The position numbers and the translations under genes were made by a program. Of a stretch of 64,000 nucleotides of DNA, positions 23,387 to 36,710 are shown one piece after another. A model generated the notes under the pieces. It saw only the letters and a program-made list of their open reading frames with translations, had not been told where the DNA came from and made no database searches. Location of the stretch: positions 813,526 through 877,525 of the forward strand of contig CAADRB010000057.1 in the NCBI GenBank assembly GCA_900708905.1. The letters are read 5' to 3'. Source of the DNA: Hymenolepis diminuta (lineage: Eukaryota > Platyhelminthes > Cestoda > Cyclophyllidea > Hymenolepididae). The stretch's first letter is position 1. Every line of letters starts with the position of its first letter.

Positions 23387-26300
23387 CTGAAAATAATATT
23401 TTTAAGAAAAAATGTTATATCAAGAAACGATTTATTGCGTCAAATATTTAGTATTGTCATGTAAATCAGTTTTGTTATAAATACAGCTCATTACCTCCCA
23501 TACAAGAGTCTTGTTCATCATTCGGCTGCGAAATATTGCGCATACGTAACTATTAATATTATTATTTGGCCAAGTGAAATATAATGAAAATATGACGCAA
23601 TGATCTTGTAGTGGGTTTGCAATTATGAATGGTAGCTGAAGCTTCAACATGATTGAAGACTAAATGAACGACCCTTTCTAAATAACTAATATAAAACAGT
23701 AAGAAGATAGGCATATATAACCAATATGAATTAAAAAATAATATTCATTCTGATCAAATGATCTAAAGTCTCTAGTATAGCTAGAACAGTTCTGAATTGG
23801 CTGGAAAGTTATTGCAAAGTAAAATTCTTCTACACTATTGTAATGCAGGGAAGTCTGGTTTCTACCGCTATGATCCATGCGCATATTACTAAGCTAGAGC
23901 TGACTAAGACTCGCAGAGAAAGATATGCAGACAATTAGTGCATTAGAGACTACTTATGAATGAACTGGTCTTTAATAATTGAATGTCAAAACACCTCCGC
24001 ACTGATAACAATTTATGTCCCAAATAATTGTCATGCTGTTAGGAACTGTGTACGTTGACATATTGTCAAAGGTGGTGGCGACAACCTGTGGCAATTACTG
24101 ACCCGGAAACAAAATAAAAACTCCGCGCCTTTGAGTTTTGCCTATCGACATCTTATTATTAGGCCTCTTTATGTCCTAATTTCTTCATGCAACTTTAGCC
24201 ATGTCCAATATTTGATGTCTCCAGGTGATTATTGGCAGCTCTGAACCCTTCGTGATGACCTAAGTGAGGTGCTGTTGTTGGGATTGATCAACGTCTTATT
24301 GTTACGAATGGTCAGCTGTTATTTGGCTTCTGCTATGTCTGGCATATTATTTCCGACAAATTTTTCAAAGCACAAAAATATTCAGATCAATGTGAAAGCA
24401 AACTTCATCGCCAATGCAGTCTCAAATGTCCACAGATGATTTGTAAAGTTACGCCCAAGCTAATGCAATTAAAACTTTGTATGAAAATCTTAATTAGTAA
24501 TGTTAAATTTAATTACTATTCTAAGAATACGTTTCAGATTTTATCGAATTAATTTACTGTTCTCAAATTAAGCACGTCAACATCGGAGTGAACTTGAGTT
24601 GACTCTCAGGACAGCAATTTCGCATCGGCCTTTTAGCTACTTTATTACGCATGACACTAATTAGAACAATAAAAACACGATTAAACAGGATTGCCCAGCT
24701 CAAAAACTATTTTATTCAATAGAAATGCCATGGATGTCATTTGAAGAAGATTCCTCTACTGCGATTAACCGTTGCTAAAAAATTTCAAATTCTTTTATGG
24801 CTAAGATGTTATGCGCGGGCTATCTGAGCATGTTAGAGTTTGTATTAATCCAGAATGTACGCGTGCAATTGAACAGACCGCGCATATAGCATGCCATATC
24901 TACCAAACGACAGAATTCCAACTTTTCCTGAATCACTATTAAGCTCAAGTTTGTCAAGATCTCTCATTCTTTCCTTAGAAAATTTGAATCGCCATCAGCC
25001 TATGACAGAAATATTAAAACACCTTTTTATAAACATAGCATGATACATGGTCTAGCCTTGTTTTTTAGAAGGCAAATCTGTCCTTATGGGGTTATCGGCG
25101 GGTACAAATATTTAATCATAAATGATTTATTTTTAAAACTGAAAGTTCTTCACCATTTTGTCATTCTCATGAAACACCAAAAGAGTTCTATTGAAATTTT
25201 TAAACAATACGTCGAGAAAAGCAGAAATTTTACAGTTGGAAGATGATCTTCTATCACATTTATTAGAAATTTTGCAATGGCTTTACAGTAAATTTAAGAT
25301 CACTTTACAAAGCAGCTATTCATTAGACCGTTAATGCATACCATTCTTATCATGAATAAATCTTTGGTATTTCCTCTCATATATAAATAGTATTAATTTC
25401 GGAAAAACAGAAACATTTTCGGCGGAAACATCAAAATAGGAAGAACAGCGAGATAGTTAAAACAGTCTAGTGAGAAATAATAAGTGAAGAAAAATAATAA
25501 AATTGAAGGGACCCTACTTAAGTAGAATTTATACCCCATTAATTTTGTTCACCTTTTAACTTTTTTCCAAATTTCATAATACGACGAATCTGGATTACAT
25601 GACCCTTTAAAATTTCACATCCATCCTCTTGAAATGATTCCTACGCTCGTCCATTAAAAGGTGCCAATTAGTTGTTAGGCTGCCATGAGTTTCCGATACT
25701 CATTGATGTGGTACCTTCTTACCCGCCATTTGTCCTTTCTGCTCAAACCTCTCAATCGAAGTAGAAATTTTCTTATACTAATCACTGACTTTGGTAAAAT
25801 TTAATATGAAAATTCTGTAATTTTCCCCACCATACAGTTGTTTTAGATTTTACCATTTTTGCAATCGAGACTGAAAAAGCAGCTTTTTCAGAGTGTTCTT
25901 TCACCTTTGAAGTTCAGAAATTTTGCATTCGTGACTGTAATTGTACAAATAATTTGGTACATTGGTTAAAGACGGTAGATTACCTGAATTTATTACTAAT
26001 GTGAGGACAAATAAGAGAGCAATTATGAAATTGATATTCCTTTTGAGATGATAATGACTTCAGACTAATTAATGATAATTTTAGTAAATCAGTATTCGTA
26101 AACTTGAATCACTAAGATTTGGCAAATAAAATAAAGCCTCCTTAATGTGATAAACCACATGTCATTGTAGTAGAAGTCAGTTCTAAATTCAAAATCCTTT
26201 TTTACTTTTCTTAAATTGAAATGGTAAAACCGAGCATCTTGATTTGTTGCGGGAAGGCTTGTTGGAAGAAGGGTAAACACTAAATGCAAGAATAATTGCT

Positions 26301-27437
26301 TTTGACAGCTTCGAAATGAATCAATCTGTGTAAAATGAAAAATGAGTAATACTCGGGAATAAAGAGGGAAATGATCCTTCCCATGTAAATGAACATAAAA
26401 TTAAGGAGATTTTGTCCAAATGCCTTCCTTCAAGCTTTTAAAATCTCTGAAAGTCATATTAAAAGGAGATAGAGAATGCAAGGTAAACACGAATTAATAC
26501 AGAGCCAATCAGACTATAACTTGACGAGTAAATGAGTAAAGAGGGAGAAATTAAATTTTCTTAAACTAGGAGTTGATTAACGATGGATATCCATCAAGGA
26601 CACACAACTTGATATTACAACTGGATATTACACCTAGATTATGAATTGACCGATATGATATGTTCGCTGAATTTTTGAATGAATTAATATAAGGGATATT
26701 TAGAATTGTTGATCAAGTGATTAAAACTGAATTATTCGTAATAAAAATTCTATTCAACCGTGCATTTTTATAGTCGGGAGTAAGTAGGTGAGACTAGAAA
26801 AAATATTCCAAACACAGGGGAGCTGACTAGAGTTTACTCAAGGCGAACTCCAACAGTCTATAAACAGTAATTTTCTCATCAACGATATGCGCTGACTTAT
26901 CGTAATTTGTCCAGCCACGAAGAATATGGACAAGAAACCAAACAAAATATCCCATGCTCCTTCTAACTAATCGAATTCAATTTTCTTCCCCTTTTCTCAT
27001 TACTTCCCCTTTACTACTGTCACCTAAAAGCTTTTAAGAAGGAATTTTCTTGCTGTCCCTTAGCATGAAACGAGTGCGTACCTAATTGAAGTTGGCTGTA
27101 GTCTGTTTTCAAATATTATTTTCAAATTTTCGTGATGAAATAAATTTCTAGCAAAAATCTTTTTCTTCTTAATAAAAATGTGGGCAAAAAGACTTCCTTA
27201 AATAAATTTCAAACTAGACTGTGAAGCATTTTTTGCATGCGAAATCGAATTTTTAATACTGAAAGACAACAAGAATTGAAGTTAATAAAAATAAAAGGAA
27301 AGAAAATAAATTAAAGAATATATATATATATATATTAAAATCGGGTAAAGTAGAATTATTCTGCTGCCTTAACCTAGCAAACTTATAACAACTAACAGCT
27401 CTGTAACATTAAGGATAGGAGTGGTATCACTTACCAA
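23387..27437. other. Gene-poor stretch
   Basis: No gene is called. Around 25690-25790 several frames are open on both strands and a good minus-strand donor (GTAAGA) is present, but no chain of exons could be built. A (TA)n tract lies at 27318-27336. Confidence 0.4.
27318..27336. repeat. (AT)n microsatellite
   Basis: About nine AT dinucleotides in tandem. Confidence 0.9.
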
Positions 27438-28638
27438 TCACAAAACTTGGTAAATGTTTTCTTCTGCAATCAGACGAATTTGAATTAGATTTAGAAATGA
27501 CGGATTAAGGGAATGCAATTCAATACAAACCTCCATTCTTAAAAATTAACATCTACTACGATTTTTACTCAGCCGCCTTGAAATGCCTAAATTCTAACCT
27601 GACGCTCCTAAAAATCCCAGGAAATTATGTTTTACAGGATAAAGGGAAAACTAAAACTGGAGCTATGAAGAAATCCAAGGTGTAAATCTAGTAGTCTATA
27701 TTTTCCTCCCTCTCACAGAAAATATTAACTTGAAAGCTACGTATCCATTCAAAATTGTATCTTTTACATGGACTATTGTTCAAATAAAGCAAATATTCAT
27801 TTATCTCTATTTCATAATTTTAGTCAGAGTTCTGAGATAAACGAAAAATATAACTTTTCAAGATTGATCTCAAATAAACCCGAAAAAGTAAGTCGAATTT
27901 AACTGGATCAAAATGGTGTGTGGAGGGACTAAATACAGACATGCAGAAGGACAAGTCCATGAAACGATTTAGTACACTTTTAAGGAGTAGAAAGCAGCGA
28001 ACACTTAGGACTTAATTCAGGTTCTGCCAGTTAGAGATCACCTATAAAATAATAAAGTGACAGTCGGATCTTCCTGGAAAAAATAGGCAAAAATTGATTT
28101 TTAGCAAAGGGTATCATTATTATTCTATGAAGTGTTTTAAAAATACTGCAAACCTATTTAATATATTGGAAATCGATGCACCATAAATTTAAAAAAATGC
28201 CACAAAAGATGCGCATTAAATTGTGATGAGTGCAGAATGTGTGCCTTGATTAACTTTTCTTTCTTCCTTAATAAATTGTTGATTTCAAAAGTCTACGGAG
28301 GTAGCTGATGTCCGTGTGGTTTCATACCAGAGAGTATAGTGCTGATGCAAGGTCTAATTAAATTAGCCAATAAGAAATTGGCCAAATTGATAATTAAGGC
28401 TTACCCTTCGTCTCATTACTGCATTCATTACGGGCTGGACAAATTCCATTTTTGCTCTTGAATTGCCTTTCAAACTCAAATAAGGTGCAAATGGAATATA
28501 CCAATAAAATCTAAAATTTGTTGACAAAATCTATTAATTCAAATGTATGTTTAAATATTTTTCCTGGATGATTACCTTCCACTTATTACTTAAATATATT
28601 TTCGAACTACATATTAACCTTGTTTTATTCAAAATCAT
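27438..28638 (-). CDS. Possible three-exon small gene (weak)
   Basis: Candidate exons: 28576-28638 (ATG, donor GTAATC), 28405-28510 (acceptor AAATTTTAG, donor GTAAGC) and 27438-27463 (acceptor GTCTGATTGCAG, stop TGA). Phases 0 and 1 match. The middle exon reads ILLVYSICTLF, a hydrophobic core, then EFERQFKSKNGICPARNECS, a charged two-cysteine stretch. A second frame of that exon is also fully open (YWYIPFAPYLSLKG and onward) and would join the third exon in phase 0. Strong splice sites argue that something is transcribed from this strand, but the frame is undecided and no family is recognised. Confidence 0.3.
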
Positions 28639-29301
28639 TTTTACAACTGCTCATTTCACCTCTCTGAAATCAAAGTACGCATATACGTTGATAACTGATT
28701 TTAATTAGTTTTTGCCATGCGATGACTCAGTTGATCTCCCTAGATTAGTATTAATCTGATTTAATACATTTGAAGAGTTTCTCACGCTCCCTCCGTCCTC
28801 CGGTCTTCGTTTCTTTCTCTCTCCCTCGAATTTCCATCGCTATTATACAATTCACTCAACACTTGACCCGTTAATTCGGGAAAGGGAGTTATTTACTGTT
28901 GGCTATCAGAATGCTCTTCAGAAAAAAGCATATCTTAGCCTAAAAGAGTCATTTTAAGCATTCTTTACTAATTAATAAACAGCAGTTTATCCTAAAATGA
29001 ACGAAAAAGAAAACTCTTTCTAGAGCGGATAAAAAAATGTAAATATAATTTGCATTCACTTTTTGATATACTTCAAGCAATTTAACTTCAAATAAATAAA
29101 CTGACTGAATTTGTTTTTTTATGTTTCATATGTAATCACTTTCCAATTTGATAATATTGTTGAATAATTCCTATTAAAAATGCATCGAATGTTAACTAGT
29201 TCTGAATTATTAATACAGAATCATTAACCGTTTATGAAAATTAATAACGAATCAGAGTTCTAACCAAGAATTTAATTAAAATTTTGTGCGTTTTCATTAG
29301 T

Positions 29302-29323
29302 AGAGAGAGAGAGAGAGAGAAGA
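29302..29323. repeat. (AG)n microsatellite
   Basis: About eleven tandem AG dinucleotides. Confidence 0.9.
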
Positions 29324-32300
29324 AGTTTTCCGAAACTTGAGCAGTAGTTTGGTCCACTTTGTTCTAAAGGCCTTAGCTTCACATATTGAAAAGCTTAGTT
29401 TCAATAGCCAGCTGAGTTTACTATCAGTTTTCTTCAAACAAAATATAATTTCCCTTAAAAAGACGTTTTCTAAGCTCTAATTCATTTGGTAGAGAAAGAA
29501 TCTATAAATATTATTCCTTTCTTACTATCAGAGTTCAGAATGAGAAATAATTAAAATCGTTTTGTAAAATAGCCGGTTTATTTACATAAATGCCATTCAC
29601 TAAAGAAATATCTTATGGACCGCTTTTTTGATTTTTATAATGAAGCATTACGCAAATGGAAATTTCAATAGGCTGAACATAACATTTCAGCAATTAAGCG
29701 CTGGTTTTCATAGTTAACGCTAATGAGAGGAATAGTATTTTTGAATCGACCAATACCAATGCTTACTTTGTTATTTTATCAATTTTTGCAGTAATGACGA
29801 TGACACTCAATTAAAACATGTGAAGCAATGGAAATAATGATATACTTCGGCAATAAGATCTTTAAATGTTTACAGGATTTAATAAGCGAAATCTTATTGG
29901 CTTAAAGATGTTCGATAAGGATTCAAGGAAGAAAGATGACAGAGTAGAAAATGACTTCGCGCTCTTACCTTATTACTGGATTCCTCATCGTGTATAATTT
30001 TGACTTATACCTATACTTATACTTTTCTTTTAATAACAAAGAAGTGAAGTTCCATTGCAGTATATTCCAGTTGTGCTCTATACTACAAAAAGTGATCTTC
30101 GACCATATATGCACTTCTAAGATAGTTCTTTACCAGCATATTTGGAGTATTATTGCTTATTAACTCTCAAATTCACCTAGAAAAACGTCTCCAACGTTAG
30201 TATCATAGAGCCAATGAGGTTGGCTATTCCTCTCGATGAGCGTGTACCGAGCCAATGAACACCAGTTTTGCTGACGGGCCCTAATCAACGAAGTTATCCT
30301 CTTGTCATCACTACTTATTTAGTTTTTATTTCTCTAGAATAATGGATAATGATTGATAATTTTACAAAATATGTCATTAAATATTACAAACTCATTCAAT
30401 TTGCGAACAAAACCGAACCATTAGTCTTATCTATGGGAATCTCTCAAGTTGATAGTACTTTTCTTAATACAACTTCCTATACTCTGCCTTAATTTTAGGG
30501 CCTGAGTGTCTCCTAGATGCCTTTTAAAACTCGACAGATTGATATCTAAAATCTCGACCAATTTGTGGAGTTTCAAAAGGACTTATTCTGTTTTTCTTCC
30601 ATTTTATAGTTAAAAGGCCGCTAGAAATTAGGATTAAAAGCTATTTTTGATAAATAGAGTAGTTTTTGCTGCATAAATTATCTGTAATTCATAATTTATC
30701 ATTTCCTTAACTATCATTTACTTTCCATGTCGGTTACTTACGACGAAATGTATGGCCTTTGATCTGGTTTGCAACGAATGATCGAAATCAAATCAGGACG
30801 TGGCTAAAGAATAGTATTGTTCCTGAAAATTTTTGTAGGGAAAGTGCATTACAAGGACCCCATTACTCGGTAATATTAAGGCACATAACGTATTCTCCAC
30901 TTCGATGTTCAAATAGAGCAAATGATATATTTTACCGACTAGGAGGAAAATACGTGTAAATGTACATGGGTTTAAGATGAAGATTGAATCAATATTGAAT
31001 ATTGTTAATAATACTGACCAGATAGGTCAAACAGATTGAAGATTAAGGTAAAACGATTTTGTATTTCTGTGACAAGACATAAGAGTCAGTTTATCAAACT
31101 CTCCAGTTGACTAGAAAAATAATCCAATAAATTACAAACGAGCCCAACCCTATTTTAGGTAGTAAGATAGCACTTAGCGCGTTTAATTTATAGGTAGAAA
31201 GTGCGTGTGAGGTTGTGAAAACAGTAAAAATAGTGTAATCCATAGAATCAGTCAAGATGCTACTTCTTTTTGACTATTGGGCCACTCAAAGATTTCCGAC
31301 AAGCAATTGGTGCTTGGCAGGAAGATTCAGGATATTTAATATTAAGTTATTGGAGTACTATCTAGAGACAGTTTGGACATAATGGAGTCAGAGAAATTAA
31401 CGAGAAAGGTAGTTGAGCAGATTTTGCTAAACTGCTCTAACTAATTCGACAATGAATGAAAACATTCATCCGAAAATGCACCCATTAATAGTATTGAGTG
31501 CCTGTATTTGTTCTAATTTCACGGTGCAATGGAACAGAATAAGCGGTTCATTTACCCGGAAAATTCTACTTTTGAGATAATATAACATAGTTAAAATTTT
31601 TAGTCAGAATACTGTGGACCAAAATGAAACATTATTTCAAATCGTATTAAATGAAAGTAAAGTGATACCAAATTCATGCGTTTCAACACGCGTATTCTGT
31701 ATCAATGTCAAATATAACCGAAAACAATAGATGACTTGGACTAGTACGCAGGATAATTCAAAACAGGCTTTCAATCGAAGGAATTAAATGTCCGTAGCCA
31801 GGTGGTATAATAAAATATTGATCCAAAAGATCTTTTAAGATCAAACATTTGAATTTTATAAATATAGTTAACATCTATGGAGATTAAACTAAGTATAAAA
31901 ACGAGCATTTATGGAAAAACAGTTATACCGATAGTCATTAATACTTCTTACGAAAGATCACCGTATAATGCGCTAATAAGGGAACCGAAAGTTATTTACT
32001 CTGATCATTTGAATGGCTACTATCATTCAAGCACAAATATAAGTTTTTACATAAAAGTTCTTTCAAGTAAACTGGATGATGAGTAAAATCGGTGCTGGAA
32101 TATTAAAAGGAAATCTCGAATCTTAAAAAACAACATTCACATTACTCTCTTCTGTCCATCTAAAATTATTTGCCAGTGTGCAGTTTATTTGCACAGAAAG
32201 TACAATTTTCAATTCAAACAAGGATTAATTATCAAAGTAACAGGATAACCATAATACATGAATCCACTTTTGGGAACAGATCATTTCTCATTACTTTATC

Positions 32301-35300
32301 CACCAAGAAATTCTACTAAATAATGCCATTATTGCAATACATTTATTGACAGAAAGTTATTTTTAGATGTAACAAATGAAGGCGCTGTTTAGTTTTATAA
32401 TGATGGAAGTGGTTTCAGAACATTATGAAGACGACGAGGTAACAAACTGTGGTAAATTTTAAGGACACTTTTATGTGAAGTGGAATATGGGCTAATCAAA
32501 AACGTCTCCGATAAGTGGAAGTTCTATGAGGCATCTCTAGTCACTTTCCTCTGATCGTCAATACAAGACTTAGACAAAGAGAAGAAGGTATTTACAGGAG
32601 GGAGTTACCGAGGGGAGCTGTGGATTTAATTAGTTGAAATGATAATTTTGTGATATTCTGTTAAAATATTTATTGGACAAATTGAAAACGTTTAATTTAA
32701 TTTGTGTCATCACAATTAGTTTGTAAATATGTACACAAAAGGAGGATTCAGTATTGTAGCAAGAGATGTTTTAATTCGAATAAGAATTGCAATTATGCGA
32801 AGTCGGTGTTTCATTTTCAAAGAAACCTGTACAAAATTTCCCATTTTTCATTTTCAAGCACATTCACATAAATTATTTACAAAATTCAAAATAATGTAGA
32901 TCGATTGAAAATCGTCAAACCTGTTTAAATAAAAAAATATCTACTCTAAATTAATTTCGAAATTGTAAGAGTTAAAAGAATGCTTAATTTGTTCAATCCC
33001 ACTCTCGTTATAGTGGAACTTTTAGGTGGTGATATGGCAAGTAACAAAGAAATTTTTGCCAGATTTTCCTCTTCATTTATTCCAAAATAAAAAAGGACAT
33101 TAATTGATAAAAGAGAAATGTGGCAAATTTGTTTGATTAATAGTTAATATGCGAAGTACTGCTCAGTATTTTTAATTGAACCTAATTTATATCACGCCCG
33201 TAAAAAGTTTTCCGAAAATATTTTATGCTTTAACTTGACACGGTCACATTTTCGCACTTAGTCCTCTTCGCTCAGACCAAAATCTCACTTAAGCAAGTTT
33301 TCTTCCTTTTTTCTGAAACAGAAGTGTATCAACTGGAAGTGTGAAAGATGTAATCATCAGTATTTGAGATTAAAATAAATTGTAATCTCGATTTGTGTAA
33401 AGGTATTTTATTTTGGAATAAATAATTGAAAAATTGAAAATCATCAAAATTGAATAATTCTCACCTACCTGTCATGTCAATTTTTCTTGGAATTACCCTA
33501 ACAAGGTTTTCAAGAAATTATCAGGTTCTACGATTGGAACTTCCCAAGTCTTAATATGAAGTCCCCATCCCAGTTCCTGATTCGACAACTTACCAACTCC
33601 ATCTCCTCAAAGTTAGGGGAAGGAGAGTGCTTTAATGCGAATTATGAAGTTACTATAGAAAGTGAAATTGTTTTATTTATGACAAAAGCGGTAGAAAAGA
33701 TTAGATCCAGACTAAGGTCAGTCAATAAGCCTAAAATTGGCAATAAAATATACTGTAAAAGTGCTTGACGAATAAAGAAGGCACCATAAACTTGGTGACC
33801 TCTGTCATTAATATGACCTTCGACCTATAATTAAATGACGATCAACACTCTTAAAAAGTAATACAAGAGTGAAGAAACTTTTTTTGTCGTACTCTAAACT
33901 ACAGATAACCAGTGTCCGTTACCCATAACTCAATAATTAAAACTATTATCAAACTTTTCTAAGTATTCCTCATTTAACAAAGGGAAATAAAAAATAATCA
34001 TACCATTTACGTTATTTTAGTCTGTGTGCATTTTCTTCTGATTTCCCACCCATGGTGATCAACTCTTTTCTCTTTCCAACTTTGAAATTAATGTGTCTAG
34101 AAAAAGAATATTTAATGTCGTCGAGGTTCATTGCTTTTTAGATGGCAGGTGGTATTTACACTTTCTGATAAATAAGCAAAATAGCATTTAGTTCAAATAG
34201 AAATTGCATTTAAGACAAACCGTTTGCAAAAAATTTATGTTTCCACGGAGACGATTTGACTATTGGGATTTAAACAAAAATAAAAAGGGTGATTTTATTT
34301 GTAAGTTGCAACGCATGACACTTCCTTCTAAGTTTTATTTGAAGGTATCTATTTAAAAGATTTCCCACCTATTTAAATTTTCTATAATATTTTACGGAGT
34401 TTCAAATAAGACTTTAAATATGAAGAAATAAATATTGGAGGTGATTGATAAGTTAGACATCCTAAAGGCATTTATCTAATTAATTACTATCGCCACCACA
34501 CAGCAAGATGAAAGGAATGCGAGCAACGATGATTGGTAAGCACCTGAAATTATAAGAAGTGTGAGATAAAGGATGGCGCGGAGGACATATAAATCTTCGA
34601 TAGAGATAAGTAATTCGAGAAAGCAGTAAGGACAGGGTCGGCATGAGGTATTGAACCTGCGGGGAAAGGGATAAGCGTTCACTTTAAAGGATATCGAGTA
34701 CTTCCAGTGTCTTGATTCACTCCAGATCTATGCTAGGGCAATATATCAGATATTATAAATTCGATGAGGCGTGAAAATTCTGAGGCAAATCCCTGGCGGT
34801 AATTAAAGTCACAGAAGAATTTTGACTTATTCTCCTATTCATGATTTAATGAACAATTTACGTTAGGTTATCAATCATATTCGGGTATGCAAGACAGAAA
34901 TTTATAGGCGGAAAATTTGGCGAAGTCCCTTTAACAAATATCTGACTGAATAGCAATCAAAATTTGGATTTTTTTATCCCCAAAAATTGTTTGATAATAG
35001 AAAGAAAAAAAGAATTGATATTTTAGGAATGATCGATCAGATCAAATGGGGCCCAATGTCCATCAGTGAGTAGACACGGGTGGAATATTTTGTTCCATTT
35101 TGATGCTTCATGCGAATAAAGCAAGAAAGTCCATGGGGAATAAATTCATCAGTCGATAAAAGTGATTTCTTGATTGCAGTTGGACATATTTTGCAACCGA
35201 TTTCACTTATCAGTCTGAACTAAATCCAATTTTACTAATAATTGTAGAATTATGAATAGTTTTCATGGCGATTTGCCATTAGTAAAAAGAATAAATCCTC

Positions 35301-36676
35301 CACACACAACGAATAATAAAACAATACATAGGGATACACTAAATGAATTATATAGATCGTAGGAATAGTTCTGAGCAATTATTGCTAATTATGAGAGTGT
35401 ATGTACAATGTGTAGGAATCTGATGGGCTTTAATGTCTTCATAGTCATGAAAGCAAATAAACGTGTGGAAGGGACTCATGAATTAAAATCAGAGTCAGTG
35501 AGTAACTTATTCGAGTTTTTAAATGACTCTACTTTTAGGTCAGATAATATTCGTAACCTTCGCGGTCTGCTGTGGGTGATGCTTATGAAATAATAACTCT
35601 TGGTTTTTTATACTCTCATCCATATCTGCTATTACTTCCCAACAAGAAATTTTTTCGTGGGAGAAAGTTTTTTCAATTCAAAAGCCATAGCTTCAAGCAA
35701 AATCCATATGAGTGACACTTAACTATATCCAAGAAATACTAAAGTTTCTTTTACAAAGAAGATTAGCACTGAACCTTATTAACATCAAAAAAGTGTTCAG
35801 TGATGGACTGCTCAACTTTCTGACAATAAAGTTGAGTCTTATTTGAGGCAAAAGCGCAAGTCGCATCTATAAATTGAGTTAAAAGAGTTTACTCTAACAT
35901 GTTAAAAGTAAAATTATTTAACGTTGAAAATGGGGGGAAGATCCTTCATTTGCATGTGAAGATAAGGAATGAATTGAATGCAAGATAGGAATCGAAATAA
36001 TTGTTACTTCATTGAAGTTTGTCTGGGCTTACTACTTTTCCAGAATCAGAATTTCAAAACAGTTTTTAGAACTTTAACGATTTTTCTCCATTTAATATTT
36101 GCGTCTACAATCTACAAAGCTGTGAATGATCATTCTCATTTGTGCGGGCATGTTATTTCTTATGTTTAAATGAGTATTTATATACATAAATAACTGTTAA
36201 AAGTAAACAAAGAAACACATTAACTCATTTATGAATCTTTCGCACTTTAAATGCTATTTCAACAAAGTTGTGCGCGATTTTCATATGAATCGTTGGCTAA
36301 TTTTACGGTCAAAGTCTGACCGCTACGAAGAGAAGCACAACGCTTAGTTAATTACACTTAACTACAAGAACCATTAGTTTCCATGATCCATCAATCCGAG
36401 ATTCCACAATAAAACGTTACATTTAATAAATTAAACATGGATCAACAAGTACTAGAGTTTTATCAAGCAAGTTGGAAGGTCGGGTTTAAAAATCATCCGT
36501 TGCGTGGGCTGACTAATAAATACAATTTTTAGGATGGAATTTGTATCTTAAATCATTCTATCAGAATGTACGGAATGGCAGGAAAATATATTTTTATCCA
36601 ATGTGTAGCAGAGAAAGCAGTAAAAATTAATGGAAATCTAATAGCTACCTTACACAGGCGCCCAGTTTATAATGAT

Positions 36677-36710
36677 GAGGGAAGGTGGGGGACGGGGGGA
36701 GGAGGATAGG
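36677..36710 (+). repeat. G-rich tract
   Basis: Three G runs of three, five and six bases within 21 nt, flanked by further GG pairs, in a region that is otherwise AT-rich. It is close to, but not exactly, a canonical four-run G-quadruplex motif. Confidence 0.7.

Noticed and set aside
25669..25800. Overlapping open frames on both strands, one very basic (KDKWRVRRYHINEYRKLM)
   Set aside because: No splice-linked neighbours, no motif, and several frames open at once; more likely chance or an old relic.
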